Shown: piece by piece, positions 25,147 through 31,816 of the stretch | Layout of the letters: each line of letters begins with the position of its first letter | Position numbering within the stretch: position 1 is the stretch's first letter | NCBI GenBank assembly: GCA_964547415.1 | Contig: CAZJNX010000021.1 | Coordinates: 1-31,816, forward strand | Origin: CAZJNX01 sp964547415 | GTDB taxonomy: Bacteria > Pseudomonadota > Alphaproteobacteria > Rhizobiales > Amorphaceae | Length of the DNA: 31,816 bases | Direction: 5' to 3' | Notes under the pieces: model-generated | Seen by the model: the letters and a program-made list of their open reading frames with translations, nothing else | The model's database searches: none | What the model was told of the DNA's origin: nothing | Translations under genes and position numbers: made by a program

Positions 25147-26100
25147 ATGACGGAGCCGGACGGGACGGACACGGCGGGCGAAGACGGAGGCGGGGGCGGC
25201 GAAGGGCCGACCCGCTGCGGCTTCGTCGCCCTCGTCGGGGCGCCGAACGCGGGCAAGTCCACCCTCGTCAATGCGCTCGTCGGGGCGAAGGTCTCCATCG
25301 TCACCCACAAGGTGCAGACGACGCGGTCGATCGTGCGGGGCATCGCCCTCCACGGCCCGGCCCAGGTGGTCCTCGTCGACATGCCCGGCGTGTTCGACCC
25401 GAAGAAGCGGCTGGAACGGGCGATGGTGGACATCGCCTGGATGAACGCGCGGGAGGCGGACGCGGTCGCCGTCCTCGTGGACGCCAAGCGGGGCGTGGAC
25501 GAGCACGTCGAGGCGCTGGTGGAGCGCTGCCGGGACATCCGCTCGCCGAAGCTCCTCGTCCTCACCAAGGTGGACACGGTGAAGAAGCCGCTGCTCCTCG
25601 AGCTCGCGGCGCGGCTCAACGCCATCGTCCCGTTCGAGGAGACGTTCATGGTCTCGGCCGTGAAGGACATCGGGCTCGACGAGCTGATGGACGCCTTCGC
25701 CGCGCGGATGCCCGAAGGCCCGTGGCTCTATCCGGAGGATCAGGTGTCTGACCTGCCGCTGCGCCAGCTCGCTGCGGAGGTGACGCGCGAGCACCTCATG
25801 CGCCGCCTCCACCAGGAGCTGCCCTACGGCCTCACGGTGGAGACGGAGGCCTGGACCGAGCACCGGGACGGGTCGGTCCGGATCGAGCAGACCATCATCA
25901 CCGAGCGGGACAGCCACAAACGCATCATCATCGGCAAGGGCGGGGCGAACCTGAAGGCGATCTCCATGGCCGCCCGCGGCGAGATCGCCGGGATGATCGA
26001 GCGGCCGGTCCACCTCATCCTGTTCGTGAAGGTGCGCGAGCGCTGGCAGGACGACCCGGACCGCTACCGCAACATGAACCTCGACTTCCCGCGCGGCTGA
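25147..26100 (+). CDS. era: GTPase Era
   Basis: A 317-residue GTPase that binds the 3' end of 16S rRNA and assists maturation of the small ribosomal subunit. The G-domain motifs are G1 GAPNAGKST (near residue 37), G3 DMPG, G4 LTKVD and G5 VSAVKD. The C-terminal KH RNA-binding domain has IIIGKGGANLKAIS. The sequence KVSIVTHKVQTTRSIVRGI and the tail ending NLDFPRG are typical of alphaproteobacterial Era. A 20-residue Gly/Asp-rich N-terminal extension precedes the G domain. The ATG at 25147 has GGGGCGAGG just upstream. Era commonly follows rnc in relatives, but here it stands alone. Confidence 0.95.
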   Translation: MTEPDGTDTAGEDGGGGGEGPTRCGFVALVGAPNAGKSTLVNALVGAKVSIVTHKVQTTRSIVRGIALHGPAQVVLVDMPGVFDPKKRLERAMVDIAWMNAREADAVAVLVDAKRGVDEHVEALVERCRDIRSPKLLVLTKVDTVKKPLLLELAARLNAIVPFEETFMVSAVKDIGLDELMDAFAARMPEGPWLYPEDQVSDLPLRQLAAEVTREHLMRRLHQELPYGLTVETEAWTEHRDGSVRIEQTIITERDSHKRIIIGKGGANLKAISMAARGEIAGMIERPVHLILFVKVRERWQDDPDRYRNMNLDFPRG

Positions 26101-26143
26101 CCGCCGCATCCGGCGCCTCCCGGCGGACATGGCGCGAGGAACG

Positions 26144-26168
26144 AAAAAGGCCGGGCGAACCCGGCCTT
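26144..26168 (-). terminator. Intrinsic terminator for the minus-strand gene ending at 26218
   Basis: AAGGCCGGG (26147-26155), CGAA loop, and CCCGGCCTT (26160-26168) form a perfect 9-bp stem. Read on the minus strand it is followed by TTTTT (the A run at 26144-26148, partly in the stem), a classic Rho-independent terminator. On the plus strand no T-tract follows, but the hairpin may still help end the era transcript. Confidence 0.8.
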
Positions 26169-26194
26169 CGTCGATCCCGTCGGCGCGTGTGCAC

Positions 26195-26212
26195 GGCGGG
26201 CGGGTGCCCGCC
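26195..26212. other. Second hairpin next to the terminator
   Basis: GGCGGGC (26195-26201), loop GGGT, GCCCGCC (26206-26212) is a perfect 7-bp stem located 5 nt past the stop of the minus-strand gene at 26218. It may protect the 3' end of that message. No T-tract is present. Confidence 0.45.
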
Positions 26213-26217
26213 GCCCG

Positions 26218-26712
26218 TCACAGATCCTCGCGGTAGAACATGCCCTCCGGCTCGTTCAACTCCGCCGTCAGCGCCTCCTGGAGTTCCACCGGCGCCGCGA
26301 CGGGCTTGGCGGCCGTCACGACACGCAGCTCGGCGACCGCGTCCTCCGTCTCGCGGACCGTGACCGAGGGGATGATCACGTCCTTGGCGAGGACGGTGGT
26401 GTTGGTGGTGGGGTCGCTCTCGTAGACGACGTTGCCGTCCGGATCGAGGAGGACGATGCGGGGCTTCTGGTTGCCCGCCACCACCTCCACGTGGGTGACG
26501 ACGGAGGCGCTCTCGATCCGCGAGACGTCCACCTTCCCGACGGCGTCGTCGGCCAGGTAGTCGTCCTCGTAGGCGACCGGGGCGCGGATGTGCTCGTCGT
26601 CGGCGAAGGTGCGCGCGTCGTCCCCGGGCACGACGGCGGTCGCCACCGCCGCGGACAGGGCCACGACCACCGCACCGAACATCAACCTCTGGAAAACCGT
26701 CACGCCAGCCAT
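26218..26712 (-). CDS. Small exported or membrane-anchored protein, unknown
   Basis: A 164-residue protein of no family I recognise. Residues 4-27 form a hydrophobic segment (FGAVVVALSAAVATAVV) that would act as a signal peptide or N-terminal anchor, so the rest is probably periplasmic. The mature part is acidic and rich in valine, with VSRIESASVVTHVEVV, the segment RIVLLDPDGNVVYESDPTTNTTVLAKDVIIPSVTV (split across residues 85-119) and a KPVAAP turn, suggesting beta-strands. It has no cysteines. A GAGGTGG ribosome-binding site precedes the ATG by about 8 nt, and two hairpins, one a canonical terminator, lie behind it. It seems to be a single-gene transcript. Codon use matches the neighbours. 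Confidence 0.75.
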   Translation of the reverse strand: MAGVTVFQRLMFGAVVVALSAAVATAVVPGDDARTFADDEHIRAPVAYEDDYLADDAVGKVDVSRIESASVVTHVEVVAGNQKPRIVLLDPDGNVVYESDPTTNTTVLAKDVIIPSVTVRETEDAVAELRVVTAAKPVAAPVELQEALTAELNEPEGMFYREDL

Positions 26713-27028
26713 GTCACGCCACCTCGAACGCGCCTGAAAATCCCTGACGGGCCCCTGAAGGCCCTTCCCGCGGCTTCGGCAGGACCGCGCCGGCCGCCCG
26801 CAGGCAAAACATGAGTATCTCGACCGTGCCGTCGCAATCGTTGCCGCTTCACGCTTCCATCACATGCGCGTCAGCAAAAACGACGAGCGCCTTCCTACTC
26901 CCGCTCCACCGGCCGCGATCCCTATCGCGCGCGGCACGGCGTCACGCCACCTTCCGGACCATCGTGCGGCGATGACCCACGGTCGACCACCACGACGAAC
27001 CGTCCAGCCGGATCTTTCGCTGTCTTGG

Positions 27029-27059
27029 TCTTGAAGAAGATTAGACCGCCTCTTCAAGA
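27029..27059. repeat. Pair of 9-nt palindromes 22 bp apart
   Basis: TCTTGAAGA (27029-27037) and TCTTCAAGA (27051-27059) are each odd palindromes and also exact reverse complements of each other, with 13 nt between them. A centre-to-centre distance of 22 bp is about two helical turns. This could be a dimeric-regulator operator or an RNA hairpin. No regulator is implied by the sequence itself. Confidence 0.5.
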
Positions 27060-27425
27060 ACGGACCGCTCAAGATCCTGATGCCACCGCGCCACCTCTTC
27101 CGGACGACGGGCAGCAAGTGAGACACTTCGGAAGGACAACGCTTCACACGCGCCTGACGTTCCGCCGGGGATGACGGATGCTTCCGACGCCGACGGACGA
27201 TCGTCACCGAACGACGGGTCGCGGCGCGCCTCGCGCGCCCGGACCGTCGCCGGCCGACCTCCGCCACGACCGCCGAAGGGACGGGCGGCCGGTTCCTGCG
27301 GTTCACCCCCGGCGCCGGAGCGCCGATGGCAGTTGCCCTCCTGCAACGGATGCCGCCGTGGCGCCTGCCCCGACCGCGAGCCCAGGCTCTTTCCGCTGGC
27401 CTGTGGCTCCCGTGCATCAGGCGCA

Positions 27426-27453
27426 CAATTAACACAATCTTACCGCTTGTCAA
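27426..27453 (-). promoter_or_regulatory. Possible leftward sigma-70-type promoter
   Basis: On the minus strand TTGACA (27453-27448) is a perfect -35, followed after 16 bp by TAATTG (27431-27426) as a moderate -10. It points away from the photolyase into the 0.9-kb spacer and towards the gene starting at 26712, which would give a leader of about 700 nt. It could instead drive a small RNA. Position and match are seen; activity is unknown. Confidence 0.35.
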
Positions 27454-27630
27454 TCGGCCTGCAGGAAAAACGGGATGCAGGGGAAGAGGAACGTGTCGCC
27501 GTGGCCGCGAAGGCGTGCCGATCTACATGGGACGGGTCGACGTCGGCGGGCCCGTCCGGCTGCCCGCCATGAAGAAAACCCCTTTTGCCGCCAGCCCCAT
27601 AGGCGGCGCCCACCCACGGAGAGCCGCCCC

Positions 27631-28998
27631 ATGGAGGAAGCCCGCGTCCACGTCCTCGCCGACGTTCCGCCCGACGGGGACGGCCGCTTCGTCCTCTACT
27701 GGATGGAGCATTCCCAGCGCGCCCACCACAACCCGGCGCTCGAGCACGCCGTGCGCAAGGCCAACGCGCTCGACCTTCCCGTCGTCGTCGCCTTCGTGGT
27801 CGACCCGAAGTACCCGGAAGGCAACGCCCGCCACTTCACGTTCATGCTCGAAGGGTTGAAGGAAACGTTCCGGACCTGCCGGGAGCGGGGGCTTTCCACC
27901 CTGCTCCTCAAGGGCTCGCCGCCCGAGGAGATCGCCCGCCTCGCCCGCGGTGCGGCCCTCCTCGTCACCGACCGCGGCTACCTCAACCACCTGAAGGACT
28001 GGCGCCGCGCCGTCGCGGAGGAGAGCGGGCGGCGCCTCGAGATGGTGGAGGGCGACGTGGTGGTGCCCGTCGACGTCGTCTCCGACAAGCGCGAGACGGC
28101 GGCCCGCACCATCCGGCCCAAGGTGAACAGGCGGCGGGAGGACTTTCTATCCCTCCCCTCTCCCACCGCGCCGAAGCGCACGGCGGGCGACCCGCGCGCC
28201 CTCGACCTGCCCGCCGGGGAGAGCCTCGAGGACGTCGCCGCTTTCGTGGAGGGGCTCTGCACGGACGCGAGCGTGCCGCCCGTCGCGGGCTTCACCGGCG
28301 GCACGGGCGAGGCGCGGCGGCGCCTGTCGCATTTCCTCGGGGAGCGGCTGTCCGCCTACGGCGAGGGGCGCTCCGACATCGCCCGCCGCGTTACCTCCGA
28401 GATCAGCCCCTACCTCCACCTCGGGCAGATCTCGCCGGTGGAGATCGTGCGCAAGCTGCAGGACTCGAACGGCGGCGGCCGCGACGACAAGGAGACGTTC
28501 CTCGAGGAAATGATCGTGCGGCGGGAGCTCGCCATCAACTACGTGGAGCACGAGCCCCGGTACGACCGCTACGAGGCCCTGCCCGAGTGGGCCCGCCGCA
28601 CGCTGGAGGAGCACGAGGCCGACCCGCGTCCCGCCATCCTGTCCCGCGCCGACATCGAGGCCGGCCGCACGCCGGATCGCTACTTCAACGCCGCCATGAA
28701 GGAGATGCGCGAGACGGGCTACCTGCACAACTACATGCGCATGTACTGGGGCAAGCAGATCATCACCTGGTGCGCCACGGCCCGCGAGGCCTTCCGGACG
28801 ACCCTCTATCTCAACAACAAGTACTTTCTCGACGGGCGCGACGCCAACTCCTACGCCAACGTGGGCTGGCTCTACGGCGTCCACGACCGCGGCTGGCCCG
28901 AGCGGGAGATCTGGGGGAAGGTGCGCTCCATGAAGGCGAGCGGCCTCGAGCGAAAATTCGACGTGGAGGCCTACCTCGCCTACGTCGACCGCCTGTGA
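27631..28998 (+). CDS. Class II CPD photolyase
   Basis: A 455-residue flavoprotein that uses blue or near-UV light to split cyclobutane pyrimidine dimers in DNA. The N-terminal Rossmann-like antenna domain has VLYWMEHSQRAHHNPALEHA, the class II version of the opening strand. The helical FAD domain follows, with SEISPYLHLGQISP (about residue 255), the EEMIVRRELAINYV helix, NYMRMYWGKQIITW, and the highly conserved YLNNKYFLDGRDANSYANVG and LYGVHDRGW motifs. These distinguish it from class I enzymes. The ATG at 27631 has GGAGAG 8 nt upstream. Class II enzymes are less common in bacteria than class I. The 0.9-kb spacer and the 154-nt gap behind it suggest its own transcript. Confidence 0.92.
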   Translation: MEEARVHVLADVPPDGDGRFVLYWMEHSQRAHHNPALEHAVRKANALDLPVVVAFVVDPKYPEGNARHFTFMLEGLKETFRTCRERGLSTLLLKGSPPEEIARLARGAALLVTDRGYLNHLKDWRRAVAEESGRRLEMVEGDVVVPVDVVSDKRETAARTIRPKVNRRREDFLSLPSPTAPKRTAGDPRALDLPAGESLEDVAAFVEGLCTDASVPPVAGFTGGTGEARRRLSHFLGERLSAYGEGRSDIARRVTSEISPYLHLGQISPVEIVRKLQDSNGGGRDDKETFLEEMIVRRELAINYVEHEPRYDRYEALPEWARRTLEEHEADPRPAILSRADIEAGRTPDRYFNAAMKEMRETGYLHNYMRMYWGKQIITWCATAREAFRTTLYLNNKYFLDGRDANSYANVGWLYGVHDRGWPEREIWGKVRSMKASGLERKFDVEAYLAYVDRL

Positions 28999-29152
28999 CG
29001 GACCCGCGCAACCGCGCGCCCCTCGCGCCGTTTCCTCCCCCGGCACGCGCCCCGCCACCGCGGATTGATCCAGCGCATGGCCGCCGCCGCCCGGGGCGGC
29101 CACGGTGGCGCGCCGAGCGAGGACGATCCGCGACGGCCCGCGAAAGGAGCGC
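28999..29152. other. Gap between photolyase and HAD gene, with hairpin
   Basis: A 154-nt gap. GGCCGCC (29079-29085) pairs with GGCGGCC (29095-29101) across a 9-nt loop; no T-tract follows. AAAGGAG at 29143-29149, just before the ATG at 29153, is a strong but closely spaced ribosome-binding site. The hairpin may end the photolyase message or sit in the leader of the next operon. Confidence 0.4.
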
Positions 29153-30733
29153 ATGACCGCGACGGCCCACACGAGCGACGGGGAAGGCGCGATCGAGGCG
29201 GTGATCCTCGACATGGACGGCGTCGTCACCGACACCGCCCGCCTCCACTTCGAGGCGTGGAAGGCGACCTTCGACGCCGCCCTCGCCGGGGCGGCCGGCG
29301 CGGGCGCACCCGCTGAGGCGACGGCTCCGTTCACCCGCGAGGACTATCTCGAACACGTCGATGGCGTGCCCCGCGCGGACGGGATCGCCCGCTTCCTCGC
29401 CGCCCGCGGCCTCGACCTTCCCGAGGGCGCGCCGGACGACCGCTCCCTCGCGACGCAAAGCGGCATCGCGGCCCGCAAGAACGAGCGCTTCCGCGCCCTC
29501 CTCGAGAGCGGCGTCGACGTGTTCCCGGACGCGGTCGCGTTCCTGTCCGCCTGCCGGCGGGCGGGGGTCGCGACGGGCCTGTTCACGGCGAGCCGCAACG
29601 CCGAGGCGGTCCTGTCGGCGGCCGGCCTCCTCGGCCTCTTCGACGCGCGGGTCGACGGTATCGTGGCGCGGGCCGGGCACCTTCCCGGCAAGCCCGACCC
29701 GGCGATCCTCCTCGAGACGGCGCGGCGCCTCGGCGCGGCGCCCGCCCGCACCGCCGTCGTGGAGGACGCGGAGGCGGGCGTCGCCGCGGGCGCCGCGGGC
29801 GGCTTCCTCCCCGTGATCGGCCTCGACCGGACCGTCGAGGGGGGCGGGCACGGCCTGCGCCTGCGGGCGGGCGGGGCGGACATCGTCGCGCCCGACCTCT
29901 CCCCGTTCCTCACGGAGGACGGGGAACTGAAGCGGCCGGCGACCCTCCCCCCGGCCTTGTCGGCGGGGGAGGCCATCGCGGCGCGGGCGGCGGGCCGGCC
30001 CCTCGCCGTCTTCCTGTCCGTCGACGGCCTCCTCCCGCCCGACGGGGCGCTGGCGCCGGAAACGCGCGCGGCCCTTACCGGTCTCGCGCGCGTCGCCCGC
30101 GTGGCGGTGATCAGCGGCCGCGACCTCGTGGACCTCGGCGAGCGGGTGGGCGTTCCCGGCATCGCCGCGGCGGGCAGCGACGGCTTCGACATCGCCCTTG
30201 CCGACGGCACCCTCGCCCGGCCCGCGGGCGGCGCGCCCGTGCTGGCCGCCCTCGCCACCGCCGAGGAGCGGCTGCGGGCGGAGGCGGCGGACCTGGCCGG
30301 CGTCGCGGTGGAGCGCCACGCCTTTTCCCTCGACGTCGCCACGGCCGACGCGCCGGCGGAGGCGGCGGCCGCCGCCGAGGGCGCGGTGGAGCGGGTGGCG
30401 GCCGAGGCACCGCGCCTGTCGCCCGTCCACGGGCGCCTCGGGCCGGGCTTGCGCCCGGCGACCGACTGGCACCGGGGCCGCGCCGCCGACTGGCTGCTGA
30501 CGGAGACGGCGATCGGCGACGGGGACCCGCTCGCGATCGCCATCGGCGGCACCGTCGCCGACGAGGACCTCTTCCTCGCCGTGCGCGCGCGGGGCGGCAT
30601 CGCCGTCGCCGTCCGCGGCCCGGCGGGGCTGACGACCGCCGACCACGCGCTGGGGCGCGGGGACGAGGTCGCCCGCTTCCTGACCCTCCTCGCCGGGATC
30701 GCGGGCGACCGAAACGACTGCATCGGGGGCTGA
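29153..30733 (+). CDS. Beta-phosphoglucomutase-like HAD enzyme fused to a degenerate OtsB-like domain
   Basis: A 526-residue two-domain protein. Residues 14-250 form a beta-phosphoglucomutase-type HAD domain. It has nucleophile Asp20 and acid/base Asp22 (LDMDGVVTD), the cap sequence EDYLEHVDGVPRADG, motif II LFTASRN, the KPDPAILLE lysine and the VVEDAEAG aspartates, so it looks active. Residues 280-526 resemble trehalose-6-phosphate phosphatase (OtsB), with VAVISGRDL and an ADEDLF block. The catalytic DxDGT there is SVDGLL (Ser289 replaces the nucleophile), and GDD is GGT at 465-467, so this half is probably inactive. The ATG at 29153 is chosen over GTG 29105 by its ribosome-binding site and the usual distance to the DxD. 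The GH65 gene follows after 2 nt, suggesting conversion of beta-glucose-1-phosphate to glucose-6-phosphate. Confidence 0.85.
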   Translation: MTATAHTSDGEGAIEAVILDMDGVVTDTARLHFEAWKATFDAALAGAAGAGAPAEATAPFTREDYLEHVDGVPRADGIARFLAARGLDLPEGAPDDRSLATQSGIAARKNERFRALLESGVDVFPDAVAFLSACRRAGVATGLFTASRNAEAVLSAAGLLGLFDARVDGIVARAGHLPGKPDPAILLETARRLGAAPARTAVVEDAEAGVAAGAAGGFLPVIGLDRTVEGGGHGLRLRAGGADIVAPDLSPFLTEDGELKRPATLPPALSAGEAIAARAAGRPLAVFLSVDGLLPPDGALAPETRAALTGLARVARVAVISGRDLVDLGERVGVPGIAAAGSDGFDIALADGTLARPAGGAPVLAALATAEERLRAEAADLAGVAVERHAFSLDVATADAPAEAAAAAEGAVERVAAEAPRLSPVHGRLGPGLRPATDWHRGRAADWLLTETAIGDGDPLAIAIGGTVADEDLFLAVRARGGIAVAVRGPAGLTTADHALGRGDEVARFLTLLAGIAGDRNDCIGG

Positions 30734-30735
30734 AG

Positions 30736-31816
30736 ATGACAGACGCCTGGACCTTGTCCTACCGCGACCGCGAGCCGGACCACGAAGGCCGGCGCGAGGT
30801 GCTGACCGCCCTCGGCAACGGCTACGTGGTCTCCCGTGGGGCGGCCGCCAACGCCGTCGCCGACGACGTGCACTACCCGGGCACCTATCTCGCGGGCGGC
30901 TACAACCGCCTCGTGACGAAGGTGGCCGACCACGACGTGGAGAACGAGGACCTCGTCAACCTGCCCAACTGGCTTCCCCTCGTCTTCCGCATCGGCGACG
31001 GGCCGTGGCTGCGGCCAGGCGACGTGGAGCACCTCGACTACCGGCAGGACCTGCTGATCGACGAGGGCGTCCTCGTGCGGGTCGACCGCTTCCGCGACGG
31101 CGAGGGCCGCGTCACCCGCTGGGAGGAGCGGCGGCTCGTGTCCATGCACGACCCGCACGTCGCCGCCCTCTCCCTCACCCTGACGCCGGAGAACTGGTCC
31201 GGGCGGATGACGCTCTCCTCGTCCATCGACGGCAGCGTGATCAACTGGGGCGTGAAGCGCTACCGGGCGCTGGAGGGCCGCCACCTCGAGACCCTCGAGA
31301 GCGGCTGCGACGAGGGCAACGTGCTGACGCTCCGCAGCCGCTTCGTGCAGGCGCGGCGGGAGGTGGCCCTCGCCGCCCGCACGCGGGTGGAGACCGACGG
31401 GGCGGGCGTGCCGCCCGCGACCATGGAGGCCCTTCCCGAAGGGGCCGTCTCCACCTTCGAGATCGAGGCGCGGGAGGGCAGCCCCGTCCGCGTCGAGAAG
31501 GTCGCCGCCTACTTCAACTCCGAGGACCACGCCGTCGCCGAGCCGCTCCACGAGGCGGAGCGGTGCGTGCGCGCGGCCGACGGCTACGCCGCCCTCGAGG
31601 CGCGCCACCGCCTCGCCTGGAAGCACCTGTGGGAGCAGTGCGACATCGTGGTGGACTCCACCGCGAACCACGGGGCGCAACTGCGCCTGCGCCTTCACAT
31701 CTTCCACCTCCTGCAGACGGCCTCGGTCCACTCGATCGACCGGGACGTCGGCATCCCGCCCCGCGGCTGGCACGGCGAGGCCTACCGCGGCCACATCATG
31801 TGGGACGAGCTGTTCA
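30736..31816 (+). CDS. Glycoside hydrolase family 65 enzyme, N-terminal part
   Basis: The gene starts at ATG 30736 and runs off the window after about 360 codons. The N-terminal beta-sandwich domain carries LTALGNGYVVSRGA, which is typical of GH65 (trehalose, maltose or kojibiose phosphorylases and related hydrolases). The visible end reads IPPRGWHGEAYRGHIMWDEL, the start of the catalytic (alpha/alpha)6 barrel. The general-acid Glu and the phosphate-binding residues lie beyond the edge, so phosphorylase versus hydrolase and the sugar cannot be decided here. The 2-nt gap to the beta-phosphoglucomutase-like gene favours a phosphorolytic pathway for an alpha-linked glucose disaccharide, most likely trehalose. 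The HIMWDEL form (rather than FWDTE) resembles the actinobacterial OtsB1-type enzymes, from memory. Confidence 0.85.
   Translation, partial: MTDAWTLSYRDREPDHEGRREVLTALGNGYVVSRGAAANAVADDVHYPGTYLAGGYNRLVTKVADHDVENEDLVNLPNWLPLVFRIGDGPWLRPGDVEHLDYRQDLLIDEGVLVRVDRFRDGEGRVTRWEERRLVSMHDPHVAALSLTLTPENWSGRMTLSSSIDGSVINWGVKRYRALEGRHLETLESGCDEGNVLTLRSRFVQARREVALAARTRVETDGAGVPPATMEALPEGAVSTFEIEAREGSPVRVEKVAAYFNSEDHAVAEPLHEAERCVRAADGYAALEARHRLAWKHLWEQCDIVVDSTANHGAQLRLRLHIFHLLQTASVHSIDRDVGIPPRGWHGEAYRGHIMWDELF

Larger units (their letters stand above)
26713..27630. other. Long spacer upstream of the photolyase gene
   Basis: About 0.9 kb with no convincing coding region. Open frames here are arginine-rich, and their third positions lack the strong G/C bias of real genes in this window. 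The base composition is visibly less GC-rich, especially 26805-27060 and 27420-27480. It contains two 9-nt palindromes 22 bp apart (27029-27059), a possible leftward promoter (27426-27453), a weak hairpin GCCGCC/GGCGGC (27587-27607), and a GGAGAG ribosome-binding site for the photolyase. A small RNA or a decayed gene could lie here, but nothing shows it directly. Confidence 0.6.

Noticed and set aside
27041..27346. Minus-strand frame of 101 codons in the long spacer
   Set aside because: Its end (RPEEVARWHQDLERSVLEEAV) looks protein-like, but codon bias is weak, no ribosome-binding site was seen and the rest is low complexity.
26860..27453. Minus-strand frame of 197 codons in the long spacer
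   Set aside because: Very arginine-rich, no domain-like pattern, and third positions lack the strong G/C bias of real genes here.
27440..27453. TTACCGCTTGTCAA as a third FNR-like box, upstream of the photolyase
   Set aside because: The left half lacks the essential G of TTG, and the site is about 180 nt from the gene start.
29105..29152. GTG at 29105 as the start of the HAD gene
   Set aside because: It would add 16 mostly basic residues; the ATG at 29153 has AAAGGAG upstream and gives the usual distance to the DxD motif.

Overview
The window is very GC-rich (around 70% or more by eye, with near-saturated G/C third codon positions), densely packed bacterial chromosome. The Era sequence and the FNR/FixK-like operators point to an alphaproteobacterium. 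I cannot name a genus from the sequence alone. No rRNA, tRNA, CRISPR array, insertion sequence or prophage gene was seen.

Layout, left to right. (1) Positions 1-5009, plus strand: the end of urtA, then urtB, urtC, urtD and urtE, an ABC importer for urea (possibly short amides). No urease gene follows. (2) 5010-5315: a 306-base spacer with a strong hairpin after urtE and an FNR/FixK-like box upstream of the next operon. (3) 5316-19601, plus strand: a complete 13-gene complex I operon, nuoA-B-CD-E-F-G-H-I-J-K-L-M-N, with nuoC and nuoD fused. Nine successive gene junctions are 4-nt stop/start overlaps. (4) 19570-24616, minus strand: a five-gene [NiFe] hydrogenase operon of the cytosolic NAD(P)-linked type (group 3b, 'sulfhydrogenase' layout) plus a cyclic-nucleotide-binding-fold gene. 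The order is beta Fe-S subunit, CNB-only protein, gamma flavin subunit, small subunit, large subunit, maturation protease. It converges on nuo, and the two operons overlap by 32 bp at their 3' ends. A second FNR/FixK-like box lies just upstream of the hydrogenase operon. (5) 24617-26220: a spacer with several DNA dyads, a possible 53-aa ORF, the GTPase gene era, and a hairpin terminator. (6) 26218-26712, minus strand: a small exported or membrane-anchored protein of unknown function. (7) 26713-27630: about 0.9 kb with no convincing gene but with operator-like dyads. (8) 27631-31816, plus strand: a class II CPD photolyase, then a two-gene carbohydrate module. That module is a beta-phosphoglucomutase-like HAD phosphatase fused to a degenerate trehalose-6-phosphate-phosphatase-like domain, followed by a GH65 family enzyme cut by the window end.

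How it may work together (inference). The nuo and hydrogenase operons both handle NAD(P)H redox balance, face each other, and carry similar FNR/FixK boxes at similar distances from a possible -10 element. This suggests coordinated low-oxygen control. The GH65 and HAD genes fit phosphorolysis of an alpha-glucoside such as trehalose to beta-glucose-1-phosphate, followed by isomerisation to glucose-6-phosphate. The HAD-pseudo-OtsB-GH65 order resembles the three-domain OtsB1 protein of mycobacteria, split into two genes.

Nothing here is clearly a wholly new system. The most unusual items are the degenerate OtsB-like domain, the CNB-only protein inside the hydrogenase operon, the paired FNR-like boxes, the internal repeat in NuoL, and the dyad clusters in the spacers.
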